DNA of 64,000 nt from positions 124,001 to 188,000 of the forward strand of contig NZ_CP037452.1 of assembly GCF_007754425.1 (NCBI RefSeq), written 5' to 3'. This document shows, piece by piece, positions 34,987 through 44,430 of this stretch. The notes beneath the pieces are model-generated. The model saw only the letters and a program-made list of their open reading frames with translations. It had not been told where the DNA came from and did not search any database. This DNA comes from Gimesia fumaroli (GTDB taxonomy: Bacteria; Planctomycetota; Planctomycetia; Planctomycetales; Planctomycetaceae). The translations under genes and the position numbers were made by a program. Positions within the stretch are counted from its first letter, which is position 1, and every line of letters begins with the position of its first letter.

Positions 34987-35775
34987 ATGCAATGTCACGA
35001 AGTCGACTATGAAATCTTTGGTTCTGATCTCCAGATAGTGGAAATTGTGCTTGATCCGGGTGAGTCTGTTGTCGCGGAAGCGGGCAGCATGAATTACATG
35101 GAAGAAGGGATCGGCTTCGAGGCCCGTATGGGAGATGGTTCCAAGCCCAATGATGGCTTTTTGGGGAAGCTTTTTAAGGCAGGGAAACGGATGCTTTCAG
35201 GTGAGTCATTGTTCATGACACACTTTACAAATGAGGGACATCGTGAACAGAGAGTCGCATTTGCTGCCCCTTATCCCGGAAAAATCATCGCCATCGACAT
35301 GGATAAAATTGGCGGCGAACTGACCTGTCAGAAAGATTCCTTTCTCTGTGCGGCGTTAGGGACGGAAGTCACGATGGCCTTTAATAAGCGACTCGGATCG
35401 GGCTTCTTCGGTGGGGAAGGCTTCATCCTGCAGAAACTGCGTGGCGATGGAATGGCATTTGTCCATGCCGGAGGCACCGTCACTAAAAAGAAACTGAACG
35501 GGGAAACTTTACGCGTCGATACAGGCTGTATTGTCGCCTTTACAGGCAACATTGATTACGACATCGAACGGGCCGGAAACTTAAAGTCGATGGTGCTGGG
35601 GGGAGAAGGTCTGTTCCTGGCAACGTTACGCGGGCATGGAACCGTACTGCTGCAAAGTTTGCCTTTCTCTCGTCTGGCCGATCGTGTTCTGGCTCATGCG
35701 CCTTCCGCGGGAGGCTCCTCGGTGGGAGAAGGTTCGGTTCTGGGAGGATTCGGCGATATGTTTGGGGATAGTTAA
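34987..35775 (+). CDS. AIM24 / TIGR00266-family protein
   Basis: The product has 262 residues. I chose ATG 34987 because AAGGAG (34975-34980) lies six bases upstream; the frame extends back to 34873 without support. The family signature is clear: [51 protein letters not shown] and a Gly/Ser-rich tail. Members form a beta-roll with a hydrophobic interior; in mitochondria they are linked to the inner membrane, while bacterial roles are unresolved. It is followed 46 bases later by the DUF3592 gene in the same direction. Confidence 0.92.
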   Translation: MQCHEVDYEIFGSDLQIVEIVLDPGESVVAEAGSMNYMEEGIGFEARMGDGSKPNDGFLGKLFKAGKRMLSGESLFMTHFTNEGHREQRVAFAAPYPGKIIAIDMDKIGGELTCQKDSFLCAALGTEVTMAFNKRLGSGFFGGEGFILQKLRGDGMAFVHAGGTVTKKKLNGETLRVDTGCIVAFTGNIDYDIERAGNLKSMVLGGEGLFLATLRGHGTVLLQSLPFSRLADRVLAHAPSAGGSSVGEGSVLGGFGDMFGDS

Positions 35776-35821
35776 TCTGCTGCCGAGAGAGTGTGCACAG
35801 TTGAGTTTCAGGAGTCGATCA

Positions 35822-36382
35822 ATGGTGAAAAGTAAACCAGTCATGCATAAAGCGGGACACCTTTTTTCATTTGTCCTGGGAGTGATTTTTGTCATTGGCG
35901 GCTTTCTGGCAACCTATCTGAAGGGGCTGCCGCTCATCGAACAGGGGAAAGCCAGTAAAAACTGGCCGACCACAAAAGGGGTTGTGCTCAAATCGAAAGT
36001 TGCTTCCCACCGCAGCAGCAACTCTAACTCTTCAACCTATTCCGCGGAGATTACTTATCGCTATCAGGTGGAAGGGCAAAATTATAAATGCGGTACCGTC
36101 TGGTTTGGCAGCGATGTTTCAACATCGAATCGATCTCTGGCACAAGACACGGTCAAGAAATACCCGGTAGACAAGCAAGTGGTCGTGTATTATGACCCGC
36201 AAAAACCGGCAGCCGCTGTACTCGAACCCGGCGTATTCAAGACGACCTATTTCTATTATGTCTTTGGTTGGTTATTCATGGGGCCGGGAATTCTAATGAC
36301 GGGAATTCCCTTATTCCGGTGGCTTGTTCGAGTCGGCAGAGGCACGGATGAGCGTGGAGAAAACGTGGCAGGGAAATTTTGA
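35822..36382 (+). CDS. DUF3592 membrane protein
   Basis: The product has 186 residues. AGGAG lies upstream of ATG 35822. A membrane helix at about 13-32 (LFSFVLGVIFVIGGFLATYL) is followed by an exposed beta domain with WPTTKGVV, ITYRYQVEG, KKYPVDKQVVVYYDP and PAAAVLEPG. A second helix near 140-160 ends the domain. These are the marks of DUF3592, an exported or membrane-facing beta domain of unknown function. It is probably cotranscribed with the AIM24 gene. Confidence 0.88.
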   Translation: MVKSKPVMHKAGHLFSFVLGVIFVIGGFLATYLKGLPLIEQGKASKNWPTTKGVVLKSKVASHRSSNSNSSTYSAEITYRYQVEGQNYKCGTVWFGSDVSTSNRSLAQDTVKKYPVDKQVVVYYDPQKPAAAVLEPGVFKTTYFYYVFGWLFMGPGILMTGIPLFRWLVRVGRGTDERGENVAGKF

Positions 36383-36463
36383 GCTTGCCTTGACGCGGTA
36401 ATTTTTGGTAAACAGCAATTCTACCTCTCAGACATCTCTCACTCTCTCCATGGTTATCTCGTC

Positions 36464-37462
36464 ATGTCTTTTTCGTGCGTCACCCTTACGCAGCGACCGA
36501 TTTTGCTGGCGCTTCTCACTCTGTTGTTGTGCCCTTTTGTTGTCGGTTGCGCGTCGACTCCTTATCAGTATCAGACGAATCTGATTACGCATCCCGATTT
36601 GGATTTCGAGGAAGGGGAACCGCAAATCGTACGGGGGAAGCCCAGAAAATTTGTGGATGGCCTTGGCTGGGTGGTCGGAATTCCGGGAAAGATTCTGCTT
36701 TGGAATCGCCGCGTTGATAACCATGATATTTCGCCGGAGACCGAAGCTGCGATTGCCGCGTATCTGGAAAAGAACGGCCTCGATCAGGTGAAGGTGCGGA
36801 TTAATGAATACGATCCCTGGGGCGAGTGGAGACGGCTCCGAAAGAATAAAGCCGTCGGCTGGGGCTGGCGATATACCGCTGGAACCTTAACGGCCCTGCA
36901 TTACACGTTGTTGCCGGGGCGCATTATCGGCGGCGACAATTACAATCCGTTCACGAATACGATCAGCCTGTATTCAGATCTTCCTGCCGTCGCCTTGCAT
37001 GAAGGGGGACACGCCAAAGATTTTGGTTCGCGGAAATGGAAAGGCACATATGCCGTCGCAGGTGCACTGCCGGGAGTTTCGCTCTGGCCTGAAGCGATCG
37101 CCACCAATGATGCGCTCGGCTATCTGCGTGCCGAAGAAAATTATGAAGACGAACAGGAAGCCTATCGTGTGCTCTATCCCGCTTATGCAACGTACATCGC
37201 AGGCGCCGCTTCCCCTTTGCTGCCTTACGGAGACCTGGTGATCAAAGCAGGCGCTGTCATTCCGGGGCATCTCGTGGGACGCTGGAAAGCCTACGAAGTC
37301 CAGCAGGAGCAGATTGCCCGCCATTCGCAGACCGGCATTCAGCAGGTCTCTGGGGTCGATCCGTTTGTCAATCTGCCAGAAACAGATGCGACAGATCAAA
37401 GTCCAGTACAGCAAACGCACTATCAGGAAATGCAGCCAGCACCCGATCTGTTTGAAAAATGA
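36464..37462 (+). CDS. Lipoprotein with HExxH metallopeptidase-like motif
   Basis: The product has 332 residues. The lipobox VVGC puts the lipidated Cys at position 29. H179-E180-G-G-H183 (ALHEGGHAKDFG) is a zinc-metallopeptidase-type motif, followed about 35 residues later by a Glu-rich segment (ALGYLRAEENYEDE) that could supply the third zinc ligand. Two hydrophobic stretches occur later (about 190-210 and 250-275). I recognise no family outside this motif. It would act on the periplasmic face. Its length and the HEGGH fit a small membrane-associated protease, but activity is unproven. Confidence 0.78.
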   Translation: MSFSCVTLTQRPILLALLTLLLCPFVVGCASTPYQYQTNLITHPDLDFEEGEPQIVRGKPRKFVDGLGWVVGIPGKILLWNRRVDNHDISPETEAAIAAYLEKNGLDQVKVRINEYDPWGEWRRLRKNKAVGWGWRYTAGTLTALHYTLLPGRIIGGDNYNPFTNTISLYSDLPAVALHEGGHAKDFGSRKWKGTYAVAGALPGVSLWPEAIATNDALGYLRAEENYEDEQEAYRVLYPAYATYIAGAASPLLPYGDLVIKAGAVIPGHLVGRWKAYEVQQEQIARHSQTGIQQVSGVDPFVNLPETDATDQSPVQQTHYQEMQPAPDLFEK

Positions 37463-37519
37463 GAAAACAAGATGGGGAGAGAAAGCTCCGAGCGCCGCTG
37501 AAACCAGATCAGGGGCTTA

Positions 37520-37993
37520 TTAATTCGAGGAACTCGGAGGCGTGATGTCCAGAGTTATCACGCGGTCGACCGGTTCATTGCAGAGCGGGTAACTGCTGGT
37601 GGAAGCAGAAAGCACATCGGCCAATGTTGTGTCTGCAAAGGCCGTTTCTGTTTCCTTCATCGCATCGTCCAACTTACGGTGCAACGGGCATAGATTGGCA
37701 CCATGGCCTTTTAAACCCAGCGGGCAGGTTTTGATGCGGCAAATGGGATCGACGGCGTTGACGACTTCCAGTAAATTCAGGTCCGCGGGAGTTTTCACCA
37801 GAGAGATACCACCTCCGATGCCGCGCTGTGAATGAACAACGTTTGACTGACGCAAACTCTGGAGCACTTTTGACAGATATGCCTGAGGTACTTTGGTTGC
37901 TTTTGCAATTTGTTCTGTTGTGCACGGGTTCGGAGCCTGGTCGGCTAAATGGACAATTGCTCTGAGTGCATATTCAACAGTTTGGGAAAACAT
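37520..37993 (-). CDS. Rrf2-family transcriptional regulator, NsrR/IscR-like
   Basis: The product has 157 residues. The N-terminal winged helix-turn-helix is typical (YALRAIVHLAD, IAKATKVPQAYLSKVLQ, RGIGGGISLVK). Three cysteines, C85, C90 and C102 (CRIKTCPLGLKGHGANLC), can hold an iron-sulfur cluster as in NsrR and IscR, although the spacing differs from both (C-x4-C-x11-C). Such clusters sense nitric oxide, iron or redox state. The gene is divergent from a protoglobin gene, with a palindrome between the two, so it probably controls that gene and itself. Confidence 0.9.
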   Translation of the reverse strand: MFSQTVEYALRAIVHLADQAPNPCTTEQIAKATKVPQAYLSKVLQSLRQSNVVHSQRGIGGGISLVKTPADLNLLEVVNAVDPICRIKTCPLGLKGHGANLCPLHRKLDDAMKETETAFADTTLADVLSASTSSYPLCNEPVDRVITLDITPPSSSN

Positions 37994-38019
37994 AAGAAAG
38001 TCCTTGAAAACGATAATTG

Positions 38020-38031
38020 GACATTGATGTC
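38020..38031. promoter_or_regulatory. Candidate Rrf2 operator palindrome
   Basis: GACAT-TG-ATGTC is a perfect inverted repeat, with flanking ATAAT/ATTAT symmetry offset by one base. It lies 27 bases upstream of the Rrf2 start, in the 138-base divergent space shared with the protoglobin gene. The assignment rests on position and symmetry. Confidence 0.5.
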
Positions 38032-38131
38032 TATTATTGCGTTTGTTATTCTGCTAATCAAATTAATTCTGAATATTTTATGAAGCTCGAATACGGTAAT
38101 TATAGTCGCTCAATTGAATTAGGAACCAAAA

Positions 38132-38707
38132 ATGAAACACATTGATGAAGAAAAACTGGAATCAGATCTGCCTTATCGGTTTCAATATCTGGCCGAATTC
38201 ATCGGCATTGGTGAGGACGACTTAAAGGCAGTTCACGCAGCAGCGGGCGCAGTCGCACCATTAGTGCCTGGGTTAGTTGATGCGGTTTATGACCAACTCT
38301 TCCGCTATGATTGCACAAAACGCCATTTTGTGCCACGTCAACACGGTTATGAGGGCGAAATTCCTGAAAGCATTGAAACACTCACGCTTGACCATGAGAT
38401 GATCCAATTTCGCAAGCAGCATCTCGCGCGGTATCTGGAAACGCTGGTTACAAAACCCTACGACGAAAAAATGGTGCAATACCTGGATCTGGTTGGGAAA
38501 ATTCATACACCCAAAGCAGGCAGCAAAGATCTGGATGTGCCTCTGGTGCAGATGAATGCGCTGATGGGCTTTGTCTCGAACGCGCTCGTCAGTTCGATCC
38601 TCGGGTTGAACCTTGATCGGGAAACCGAAGTCAAAACCTTAGCAGCATTCAACAAATTGCTCTGGCTGCAGAATGATCTGATTACCCGTCACTATCAGGC
38701 ATCGTAG
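38132..38707 (+). CDS. Protoglobin-family heme protein
   Basis: The product has 191 residues, the normal length for a single-domain protoglobin. Features are a long N-terminal extension before the globin fold, LVDAVYDQLFRYDCTKRHF in the B-C region, and the proximal-His segment FRKQHLARYLETL followed by HTPKAGSKDLDVPL. Protoglobins bind O2, CO and NO; known functions include gas sensing and nitric-oxide handling. AGGAA lies upstream of ATG 38132. Divergence from an Fe-S-type Rrf2 regulator supports a response to NO or oxygen. Confidence 0.9.
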   Translation: MKHIDEEKLESDLPYRFQYLAEFIGIGEDDLKAVHAAAGAVAPLVPGLVDAVYDQLFRYDCTKRHFVPRQHGYEGEIPESIETLTLDHEMIQFRKQHLARYLETLVTKPYDEKMVQYLDLVGKIHTPKAGSKDLDVPLVQMNALMGFVSNALVSSILGLNLDRETEVKTLAAFNKLLWLQNDLITRHYQAS

Positions 38708-38731
38708 TGGCAGGCGTCGTAGCGGTTTCTA

Positions 38732-40081
38732 TCAGTTGGGTGACAGCCGAAGATCCACGCAGGCAAGGTTTCCGGCTGAATCCCGACAATAGAGAAGCCC
38801 GTTACACAATACGGGAACGGTCCAACATTGGTTATCGAGCACTTTGAGTCGGGAGAGTTCCTGGTACGATTCAGGAGTCGCCTCTGCCGTCACCAGTGTG
38901 CCTTCATCCGAGAGAATGATCAGCTTACCATTCGCAATCAACAGTGAGCCACAGCCAAAGCCGGCTTCACGCCATTTGATTTTTCCCGTTTCCTGATCGA
39001 GGCAGGTCAGGCGGACAATGCGTCCCAGATTCGAATTGCCGTCCATGCCATAAAAATGTTTCTCAAACAACACGCTGTTGTTGAAATGATTTTTCATGTC
39101 ACGGTTGGTGTAGCGTGCTTTCAATTTCTGGTTCTCGAAATCGAGTAAGGCACAGCCTTTTCGATAACCGGATGAAATAAAGATCGTCTTGCCGTCAATG
39201 ATCGGCGTGGTCGAGTTGGTGTCATAGGGAGAAGGCCACTCGAACGTGGTGACTTCCGTGCCGTCATCTTCCCGGGCGATTGACAGACATTCGTTATTCA
39301 GCAGCGCCAGATAAACGGTCCCCTCAATCTCGAATGCCGCCGGTGTGCCATAGCCGGGCATGTGAGGCGTTGATTTCCAGATCTCGTTTCCGGTCTTCTT
39401 ATCGAGGGCGACCAGACGACCCGCTTCGATGAATAATTTGTCGCCCCGAATCAGCGGCGAACAGGTAAAGCCCCATTCGGGGACTTTCATCTGGTAGGCT
39501 TTCGTCAGGTCTTTCTGCCAGACGATTTTACCGGTCTTGATTTCCAGACAGATCAATCTGCCGTCACGGCTGTTCGTGTAAAGGAAATCGCCGTCAATCG
39601 TGGGGGTCGCACCCGGACCACCCGCATTCAGATGGTTCACTAACTGTGCCGGATAGGATTGCTTCCAGATTTCTGTTCCCGTCTCGGCATCCAGACAATA
39701 AACCGTTTCATTGCCCTCTTTGTGACCCATCGTATAGATGCGTCCGTCGGCTGCGGAGATTGAGCTGTAGCCCGTCCCCACATTGCCTCGCCAGAGAACC
39801 TGGGGTGGTTTGTCGGTCCAGTCGGTACGCCAGTCTGTTTCGGGAGAGATCCCGTTATAATCGGGGCCCAGCCAGTGAGGCCAGGTATGAGCGGGCTTGG
39901 TGAGTCGATCCGGGCTTTGTGCATCCTTAAACGAAACTTCGACAACCCTCGCAGGTGCCTCCTCTTCGCTGGGAGCATTCTGTGCCGCCGGATTCGGCTT
40001 GCCCGTCTGAGGCGTTGTTTCGCTACAACCCGCCTGCAGCAGACTTGTCATCAAAAACAGAATTAGAGTGACGAACTTCAT
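38732..40081 (-). CDS. PQQ-binding-like beta-propeller lipoprotein
   Basis: The product has 449 residues. A lipobox at LQAGC gives a lipidated Cys at about 19. AAGGAG lies upstream of ATG 40081. The body has repeated blades with the signature D-x-x-T-G-x-x-x-W (LDAETGTEIWKQ, LEIKTGKIVWQK, LDKKTGNEIWKS, LDQETGKIKWRE), as in quinoprotein dehydrogenases and BamB-type propellers. No catalytic Asp or Cys-Cys pair of a true quinoprotein dehydrogenase is obvious. A binding or scaffold role at the membrane surface is likely. It ends 24 bases from the convergent protoglobin gene. Confidence 0.9.
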   Translation of the reverse strand: MKFVTLILFLMTSLLQAGCSETTPQTGKPNPAAQNAPSEEEAPARVVEVSFKDAQSPDRLTKPAHTWPHWLGPDYNGISPETDWRTDWTDKPPQVLWRGNVGTGYSSISAADGRIYTMGHKEGNETVYCLDAETGTEIWKQSYPAQLVNHLNAGGPGATPTIDGDFLYTNSRDGRLICLEIKTGKIVWQKDLTKAYQMKVPEWGFTCSPLIRGDKLFIEAGRLVALDKKTGNEIWKSTPHMPGYGTPAAFEIEGTVYLALLNNECLSIAREDDGTEVTTFEWPSPYDTNSTTPIIDGKTIFISSGYRKGCALLDFENQKLKARYTNRDMKNHFNNSVLFEKHFYGMDGNSNLGRIVRLTCLDQETGKIKWREAGFGCGSLLIANGKLIILSDEGTLVTAEATPESYQELSRLKVLDNQCWTVPVLCNGLLYCRDSAGNLACVDLRLSPN

Positions 40082-40125
40082 TCGATTCTCCTTATGAGTG
40101 TCACCCTATTATGCACGCCCTCGGA

Positions 40126-41916
40126 TTATTCGGGAATGTCAATTTTGATTCTGAGGTCGCGCAACTGGTGCGGATCGACTTCAGACGGTGCACCGCTCAG
40201 CAGATCGGCGGCTTTCTGCGTCTTGGGGAACGCGACCACGTCGCGGATATTATCGTTTCCACACAGCAGCATTACCAGTCGGTCCAGACCTAAAGCGGCA
40301 CCCGCGTGAGGAGGAGCACCGTAGCGCAGTGCCTGCAGCAGGAAGCCAAAGCGTTCTTCGGCTTCTTCTGCAGAAATCCCCAGTAGATCGAAGATCTTTT
40401 GTTGTACGCTCTGATCGTGTACACGAACGCTGCCGCTGGCTAATTCATAACCATTGATCACCAGGTCGTATGACTGAGCCCGGACTTTGGCAGGATCACT
40501 TTCGAGATACTGCATATCTTCTTCCACCGGCTGGCAGAAGGGATGATGTTCGGCATCCCAGCGCTGTTCTTCTTCATTATAAGAGAGCAAGGGGAAGTTG
40601 ATCACCCAGCAACATTGGAAGTCTTTCGGGTCGTACAATTCCAGTTCTTTGCCCAGGCGATTCCGTAACGCAGACAGCGCGGCTGAAGTCACAGCACACT
40701 GATCGGCGACGAAAAACAGCAGGTCGCCTACTTCCGCGCCCATCGCTTCCATGATCTTCTGTTTGTCGTCATCAGAGAAGAACTTGGCAATTGGGGAATG
40801 CAGGCCTTCGTCGGTCACTTTGAAGAAGGCCAGTCCTTTGGCACCATACTCGCCGACGAATTCAGTCAGGCCGTCAATGTCTTTGCGGCTGTAGCGATCG
40901 GCGGCCCCTTTGGCATTCAGGCCTCGTACGCGACCACCCGACTCCATGGTTTTCTTGAACACGGCGAAGTCACAGTTGGCAGCGATTTCGCCGATGTCGA
41001 TCAGTTCCAGGCCAAAGCGTAAATCCGGTTTGTCAGAACCGTATTTTTCCATCACCACATCATAGTCATAACGTGGCAGAGGCAGGGTTATCTCTTCGTT
41101 ACGCAGATCTTTTAGAATCGTGGCGAGTAAGCCGTCAACGAGTGTGAGAATATCTTCCTGATTCACAAACGCCATTTCCAGGTCGATTTGAGTGAATTCC
41201 GGCTGGCGATCGGCACGCAGGTCTTCATCACGAAAACAACGGGCTATCTGGTAATAGCGGTCATAGCCGGAGATCATCAGGATCTGTTTATAAATCTGGG
41301 GCGATTGTGGCAACGCGTAAAAGCTGCCTTCGTGGACCCGGCTGGGAACCAGATAGTCACGGGCACCTTCTGGAGTACTGCGACCGAGAATGGGAGTTTC
41401 CACTTCCAGAAACTGGTTCTGATCAAAATAATCGCGAGTCACTTTGGACAGACGAGATCGAACCTTCAAAGCTTCCTGCAGACGCTCGCTGCGCAAATCG
41501 AGAAACCGGTAAGTCAAACGCAGTTCTTCATTCGGCAGTTCTGAAGTGCCCGGCTCGAAAGGGGGTGTCTTACTTTTATTGAGGACTTGCAGTTCATGTG
41601 CCCGGACTTCAATTTTTCCCGTCGCCAGTTTTTCATTTTCGCGATCATCACGCAACACAACTTCGCCGGTGACCTGGATCACGTCTTCCGCTCGCAGGCT
41701 CCGTGCCAGCTCATGCATCTTGGCATCACGATCCGGGTTGAACACGATCTGCGTGACGCCATAGCGGTCTCGCAGGTCGATGAAAGCCAGACCTCCGTGA
41801 TCGCGGCCTCGGATCACCCAGCCAGCCAGAGTGACTGTTTGCCCAACATGGTCTGTTCTCAATTCGCCACAGGTATGTGTTCGTAACACCGTAATAAGTC
41901 CTTGGTTAGAAAGCAT
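40126..41916 (-). CDS. aspS: Aspartyl-tRNA synthetase, probably nondiscriminating
   Basis: The product has 596 residues from ATG 41916, the standard bacterial length; the frame continues upstream to 42024 but the family starts near here ([10 protein letters not shown]). The OB-fold shows [18 protein letters not shown], class II motif 2 is [18 protein letters not shown], and motif 3 is GLDRLVMLL. The GAD insertion of bacterial AspRS is present. His in RDHGG (Leu in the E. coli discriminating enzyme) suggests that it also charges tRNA-Asn with Asp, for GatCAB amidation. It stands alone. Confidence 0.96.
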   Translation of the reverse strand: MLSNQGLITVLRTHTCGELRTDHVGQTVTLAGWVIRGRDHGGLAFIDLRDRYGVTQIVFNPDRDAKMHELARSLRAEDVIQVTGEVVLRDDRENEKLATGKIEVRAHELQVLNKSKTPPFEPGTSELPNEELRLTYRFLDLRSERLQEALKVRSRLSKVTRDYFDQNQFLEVETPILGRSTPEGARDYLVPSRVHEGSFYALPQSPQIYKQILMISGYDRYYQIARCFRDEDLRADRQPEFTQIDLEMAFVNQEDILTLVDGLLATILKDLRNEEITLPLPRYDYDVVMEKYGSDKPDLRFGLELIDIGEIAANCDFAVFKKTMESGGRVRGLNAKGAADRYSRKDIDGLTEFVGEYGAKGLAFFKVTDEGLHSPIAKFFSDDDKQKIMEAMGAEVGDLLFFVADQCAVTSAALSALRNRLGKELELYDPKDFQCCWVINFPLLSYNEEEQRWDAEHHPFCQPVEEDMQYLESDPAKVRAQSYDLVINGYELASGSVRVHDQSVQQKIFDLLGISAEEAEERFGFLLQALRYGAPPHAGAALGLDRLVMLLCGNDNIRDVVAFPKTQKAADLLSGAPSEVDPHQLRDLRIKIDIPE

Positions 41917-42241
41917 CTTTTCTAATTGATTATTCGTCTCTGCAGATCGTGTGAGGGCGGCGGAGTCATCGCTGGGAAGATTCGAAATCCGTAGCCCGTA
42001 ACGAGAGAATTGGTCCCTCATCAATCATTTCTTTCCGTAGGGGTCAGACCTGTATTGATCAGCCGGAGTTCGCTGTCAGCGCCTCATTTCACAACAATGG
42101 TGCTGATCTTATTGGAGCAGCCTGCTGCTCGCAATGAATAGAACGTCCGGAGCCCTCGCTCGGTAGGTATCTTTTTCGGGAATTACCGATTATTCAGACC
42201 GAGGGTGCGTCTCAGATTCAGGTGTGTGACTGCATGTTCAC
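41917..42241. other. 325-base gap with inverted repeats
   Basis: It lies between the aspS start and the DUF6807 stop. A hairpin at 42111-42135 (GAGCAG/CTGCTC with flanking ATTG/CAAT) and a nested pair CCCTCG/CGAGGG plus CGGTA/TACCG around 42150-42205 are visible. Neither has a clear T run on the minus strand, so a terminator for the DUF6807 gene is possible but weak. Confidence 0.45.
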
Positions 42242-43330
42242 TTATCTGCGGCCGCGGAAGCGTCGAAACAGTCCTCGACGTCTGCGGACAGGAGCACAGT
42301 TGCAGTCATCACCGGCAGCGGCTTCTGTAGCGGGAATCGGCTCTATAACCTTGCTCTTTTCTTCATAAGGTGCTGCCGCCACTTTTTTCGCTTTGGTCTG
42401 CTGCTTGACCGGTTTTTTTTGCGCGACCTTTTTCTTACTGACGTTCAAAAACTGCTTGTAGGCATCGGCTACTTTCCCCTGCCTGGTATCGCCAGAGTGA
42501 ATGTAGAGCCCATATTTCAGATTCAGCTTTTCGCCTGGTTTCAGATGTTTCGGGTCAGCAGGCTGTTTCTTGTTTGTATAAGCATGATCGCCAAACGGGC
42601 TGATGGTAAACAGACCGTAATTACGCACGTGATACCGCGACTTTTTATAGTTCTGTGGCGAGTCCATCAGAGTCACGCCATAGACTTTGCCATTTAAAGG
42701 ACCGTAGTAGTCAATCCACTCGGTTGGTTTGCCCCAATTGTCTTTGGTTCCTTTTACGCCTTTGTTATTTTCGACGCTGCCGTTTTCTTTTTCCCGCATG
42801 CCGTTGGGCAGACGAATTCCAAACAGACCTTCTTTGGTATCCTCAAATACAACCGGTTTCGCCCCGGCTTTAAATGTGATGTTGTAAGTCATCAACCGGT
42901 TGGCATAGATCGAAATGACAGTGTTTTCCGTTACGATCGGCTTATCATCTTCACCCAGCCACTGGTTGGTTACCTTCAGTATGGCAGGGTTCCCTTTTGC
43001 TCGAACAATTTTCACACTGCTGTTTTTGATTTTGCCTTTCTCGGCCCAGAAGTCGACTTCATTCACTTCATCGACGGCGACCCAGATCCCTTTGTGGTGC
43101 GGGTGGTCTTCGGGATCGACCAGCGATCGAGTGATAATCGTGCCGTCAGCGGCACGCACGGGAGAGAAGAACGGCTTCGGCAAATCGTCGCTGGTGTTGT
43201 ATGTGGCGAAAGGCTTTCCGTCGATGGAAACATTGATTTTTGATCCCTGTTTCTTCAATTCCACGGTATCGGCGTGGGCTACGGTAGAGAAGCCAACAAA
43301 CAGGCAGATTATACTGAACACGATTTTCAC
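42242..43330 (-). CDS. Secreted DUF6807 (PmoA-like) protein
   Basis: The product has 362 residues. GTG 43330 is the start, with GAGGA upstream. A signal peptide covers 1-20. The body contains the family marks DPEDHPHHKGIWVAVDEVN (two His in HPHHKG), NEVDFWAEKGK, VYGVTLMDSPQN and NYGLFTISPFG. DUF6807 proteins are common in planctomycetes near sulfatases and sugar-degradation genes; the reaction is not established. The tail (last 45 residues) is rich in Lys/Ala, then Pro/Glu, and ends in RRRRGLFRRFRGRR, a strongly basic end that could bind nucleic acid or the anionic cell surface. Confidence 0.88.
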   Translation of the reverse strand: MKIVFSIICLFVGFSTVAHADTVELKKQGSKINVSIDGKPFATYNTSDDLPKPFFSPVRAADGTIITRSLVDPEDHPHHKGIWVAVDEVNEVDFWAEKGKIKNSSVKIVRAKGNPAILKVTNQWLGEDDKPIVTENTVISIYANRLMTYNITFKAGAKPVVFEDTKEGLFGIRLPNGMREKENGSVENNKGVKGTKDNWGKPTEWIDYYGPLNGKVYGVTLMDSPQNYKKSRYHVRNYGLFTISPFGDHAYTNKKQPADPKHLKPGEKLNLKYGLYIHSGDTRQGKVADAYKQFLNVSKKKVAQKKPVKQQTKAKKVAAAPYEEKSKVIEPIPATEAAAGDDCNCAPVRRRRGLFRRFRGRR

Positions 43331-43647
43331 GGCGAAAATTCCTCGAATACGATCGGTCGTAAATGGTTTGTGAATAACAATCAGTTATTGTGTGCTGAAC
43401 AGTGCCACTGCGCCAAGTCGCACAGACAATTTCAACCGTTTTTTCTGGAACTGATCCAGAACACAGTTTGCGAACTAGGCTTTTGATCTGTTATTCTAGA
43501 GTGCATCACATTTTACCATCGCGTGCCTCAATCTCATATACTTGGTCCAAATAGCCTTGGAGACGCTACAGTAAAACTGGACACAGCCTAAACAGGTTAC
43601 AGAACGAATTTTTGCCAGACATCAGCACAAAGACAAAACCAGTAACA
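43331..43647. other. 317-base divergent gap
   Basis: It holds the promoters of the DUF6807 gene (minus) and of the ClpP-like gene (plus). A TATTCT about 155 bases upstream of the plus-strand start is a possible -10 element, but there is no clear -35. No other feature is visible. Confidence 0.45.
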
Positions 43648-44271
43648 ATGAATAAACGACGACGATTGCGAACCACTTCTTCCCTGAAATCCTATCCCGA
43701 GAAGTCTGCTGTTTTTCGGAACCACTCCGCACCAGAGAAAGAACCAGACTGGGAAATTGCTCTTTCCGGTGATCTGGGGGAAAAAGAAACGGATCTGGTT
43801 TCGCGGCTCGTTGATCTGCCGCGAGGCAGCCGTGGGACAATCTTCTTCGATTCCCCCGGCGGATCTGTTTACGCAGGGCTCACGCTGGCCAGTCTGATTC
43901 GATTGCGAAATTTAAACGTCGCCGGCGTGGCACTGGGCGAGTGCTCTTCCGCCGCCATTCTTCCGTTCGCCGCCTGCAAGCATCGCTTTGTCACCAGCTA
44001 TACCACGCTGCTGTTCCACCCGGTGCGCTGGCAAAGTGAAGATGACGTCCGTTTCGAAGAAGCCGTCGAATGGGCGCGGCACTTTAAGGTCATGGAAACC
44101 GACTTTGATCGCCTGCAGGCCCAACTTTTCGGCGTAGATCAGATTCTGCTCGACAAATGGACGCGACCGGGAAAATTTGTTTCCGGTCAGGAACTGGCCG
44201 ACGCTGGTCTGGCACAGTTGATCGACCCCTTCTCGCAAGAAGATCAGTGGAAGCTCATCGAGGCAAGATAG
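43648..44271 (+). CDS. ClpP/SppA-type serine protease-like protein
   Basis: The product has 207 residues from ATG 43648; a TTG start at 43612 would add 12 residues. The crotonase-like fold is visible: [15 protein letters not shown] (oxyanion/active-site region), [15 protein letters not shown] with candidate nucleophile S100 or S101, and LLFHPV with the catalytic His. The order fits ClpP and SppA. The N-terminus is Lys/Arg-rich with no signal peptide, so it is probably cytoplasmic. It is a lone gene, followed by a terminator and without a Clp ATPase neighbour. Confidence 0.85.
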   Translation: MNKRRRLRTTSSLKSYPEKSAVFRNHSAPEKEPDWEIALSGDLGEKETDLVSRLVDLPRGSRGTIFFDSPGGSVYAGLTLASLIRLRNLNVAGVALGECSSAAILPFAACKHRFVTSYTTLLFHPVRWQSEDDVRFEEAVEWARHFKVMETDFDRLQAQLFGVDQILLDKWTRPGKFVSGQELADAGLAQLIDPFSQEDQWKLIEAR

Positions 44272-44303
44272 CGGGAATTTCCAGAGATAGTTTCCCGTTT
44301 TTT
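44272..44303 (+). terminator. Intrinsic terminator after the ClpP-like gene
   Basis: CGGGAA (44272-44277) pairs with TTCCCG (44292-44297), and six T follow (44298-44303). It begins directly after the stop codon. Confidence 0.8.
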
Positions 44304-44430
44304 AGTAAGAAAAGCATTTTTTCTGAAACAGGGCATGTTCGAAATGCGGTCTTAATTAATGCAGGGCCGTTTTGAAGTGTCTCTTTGACTTCCGTCCTAG
44401 TGCAGTTTCTTTTTCAGGAAAGGCTTCTCA

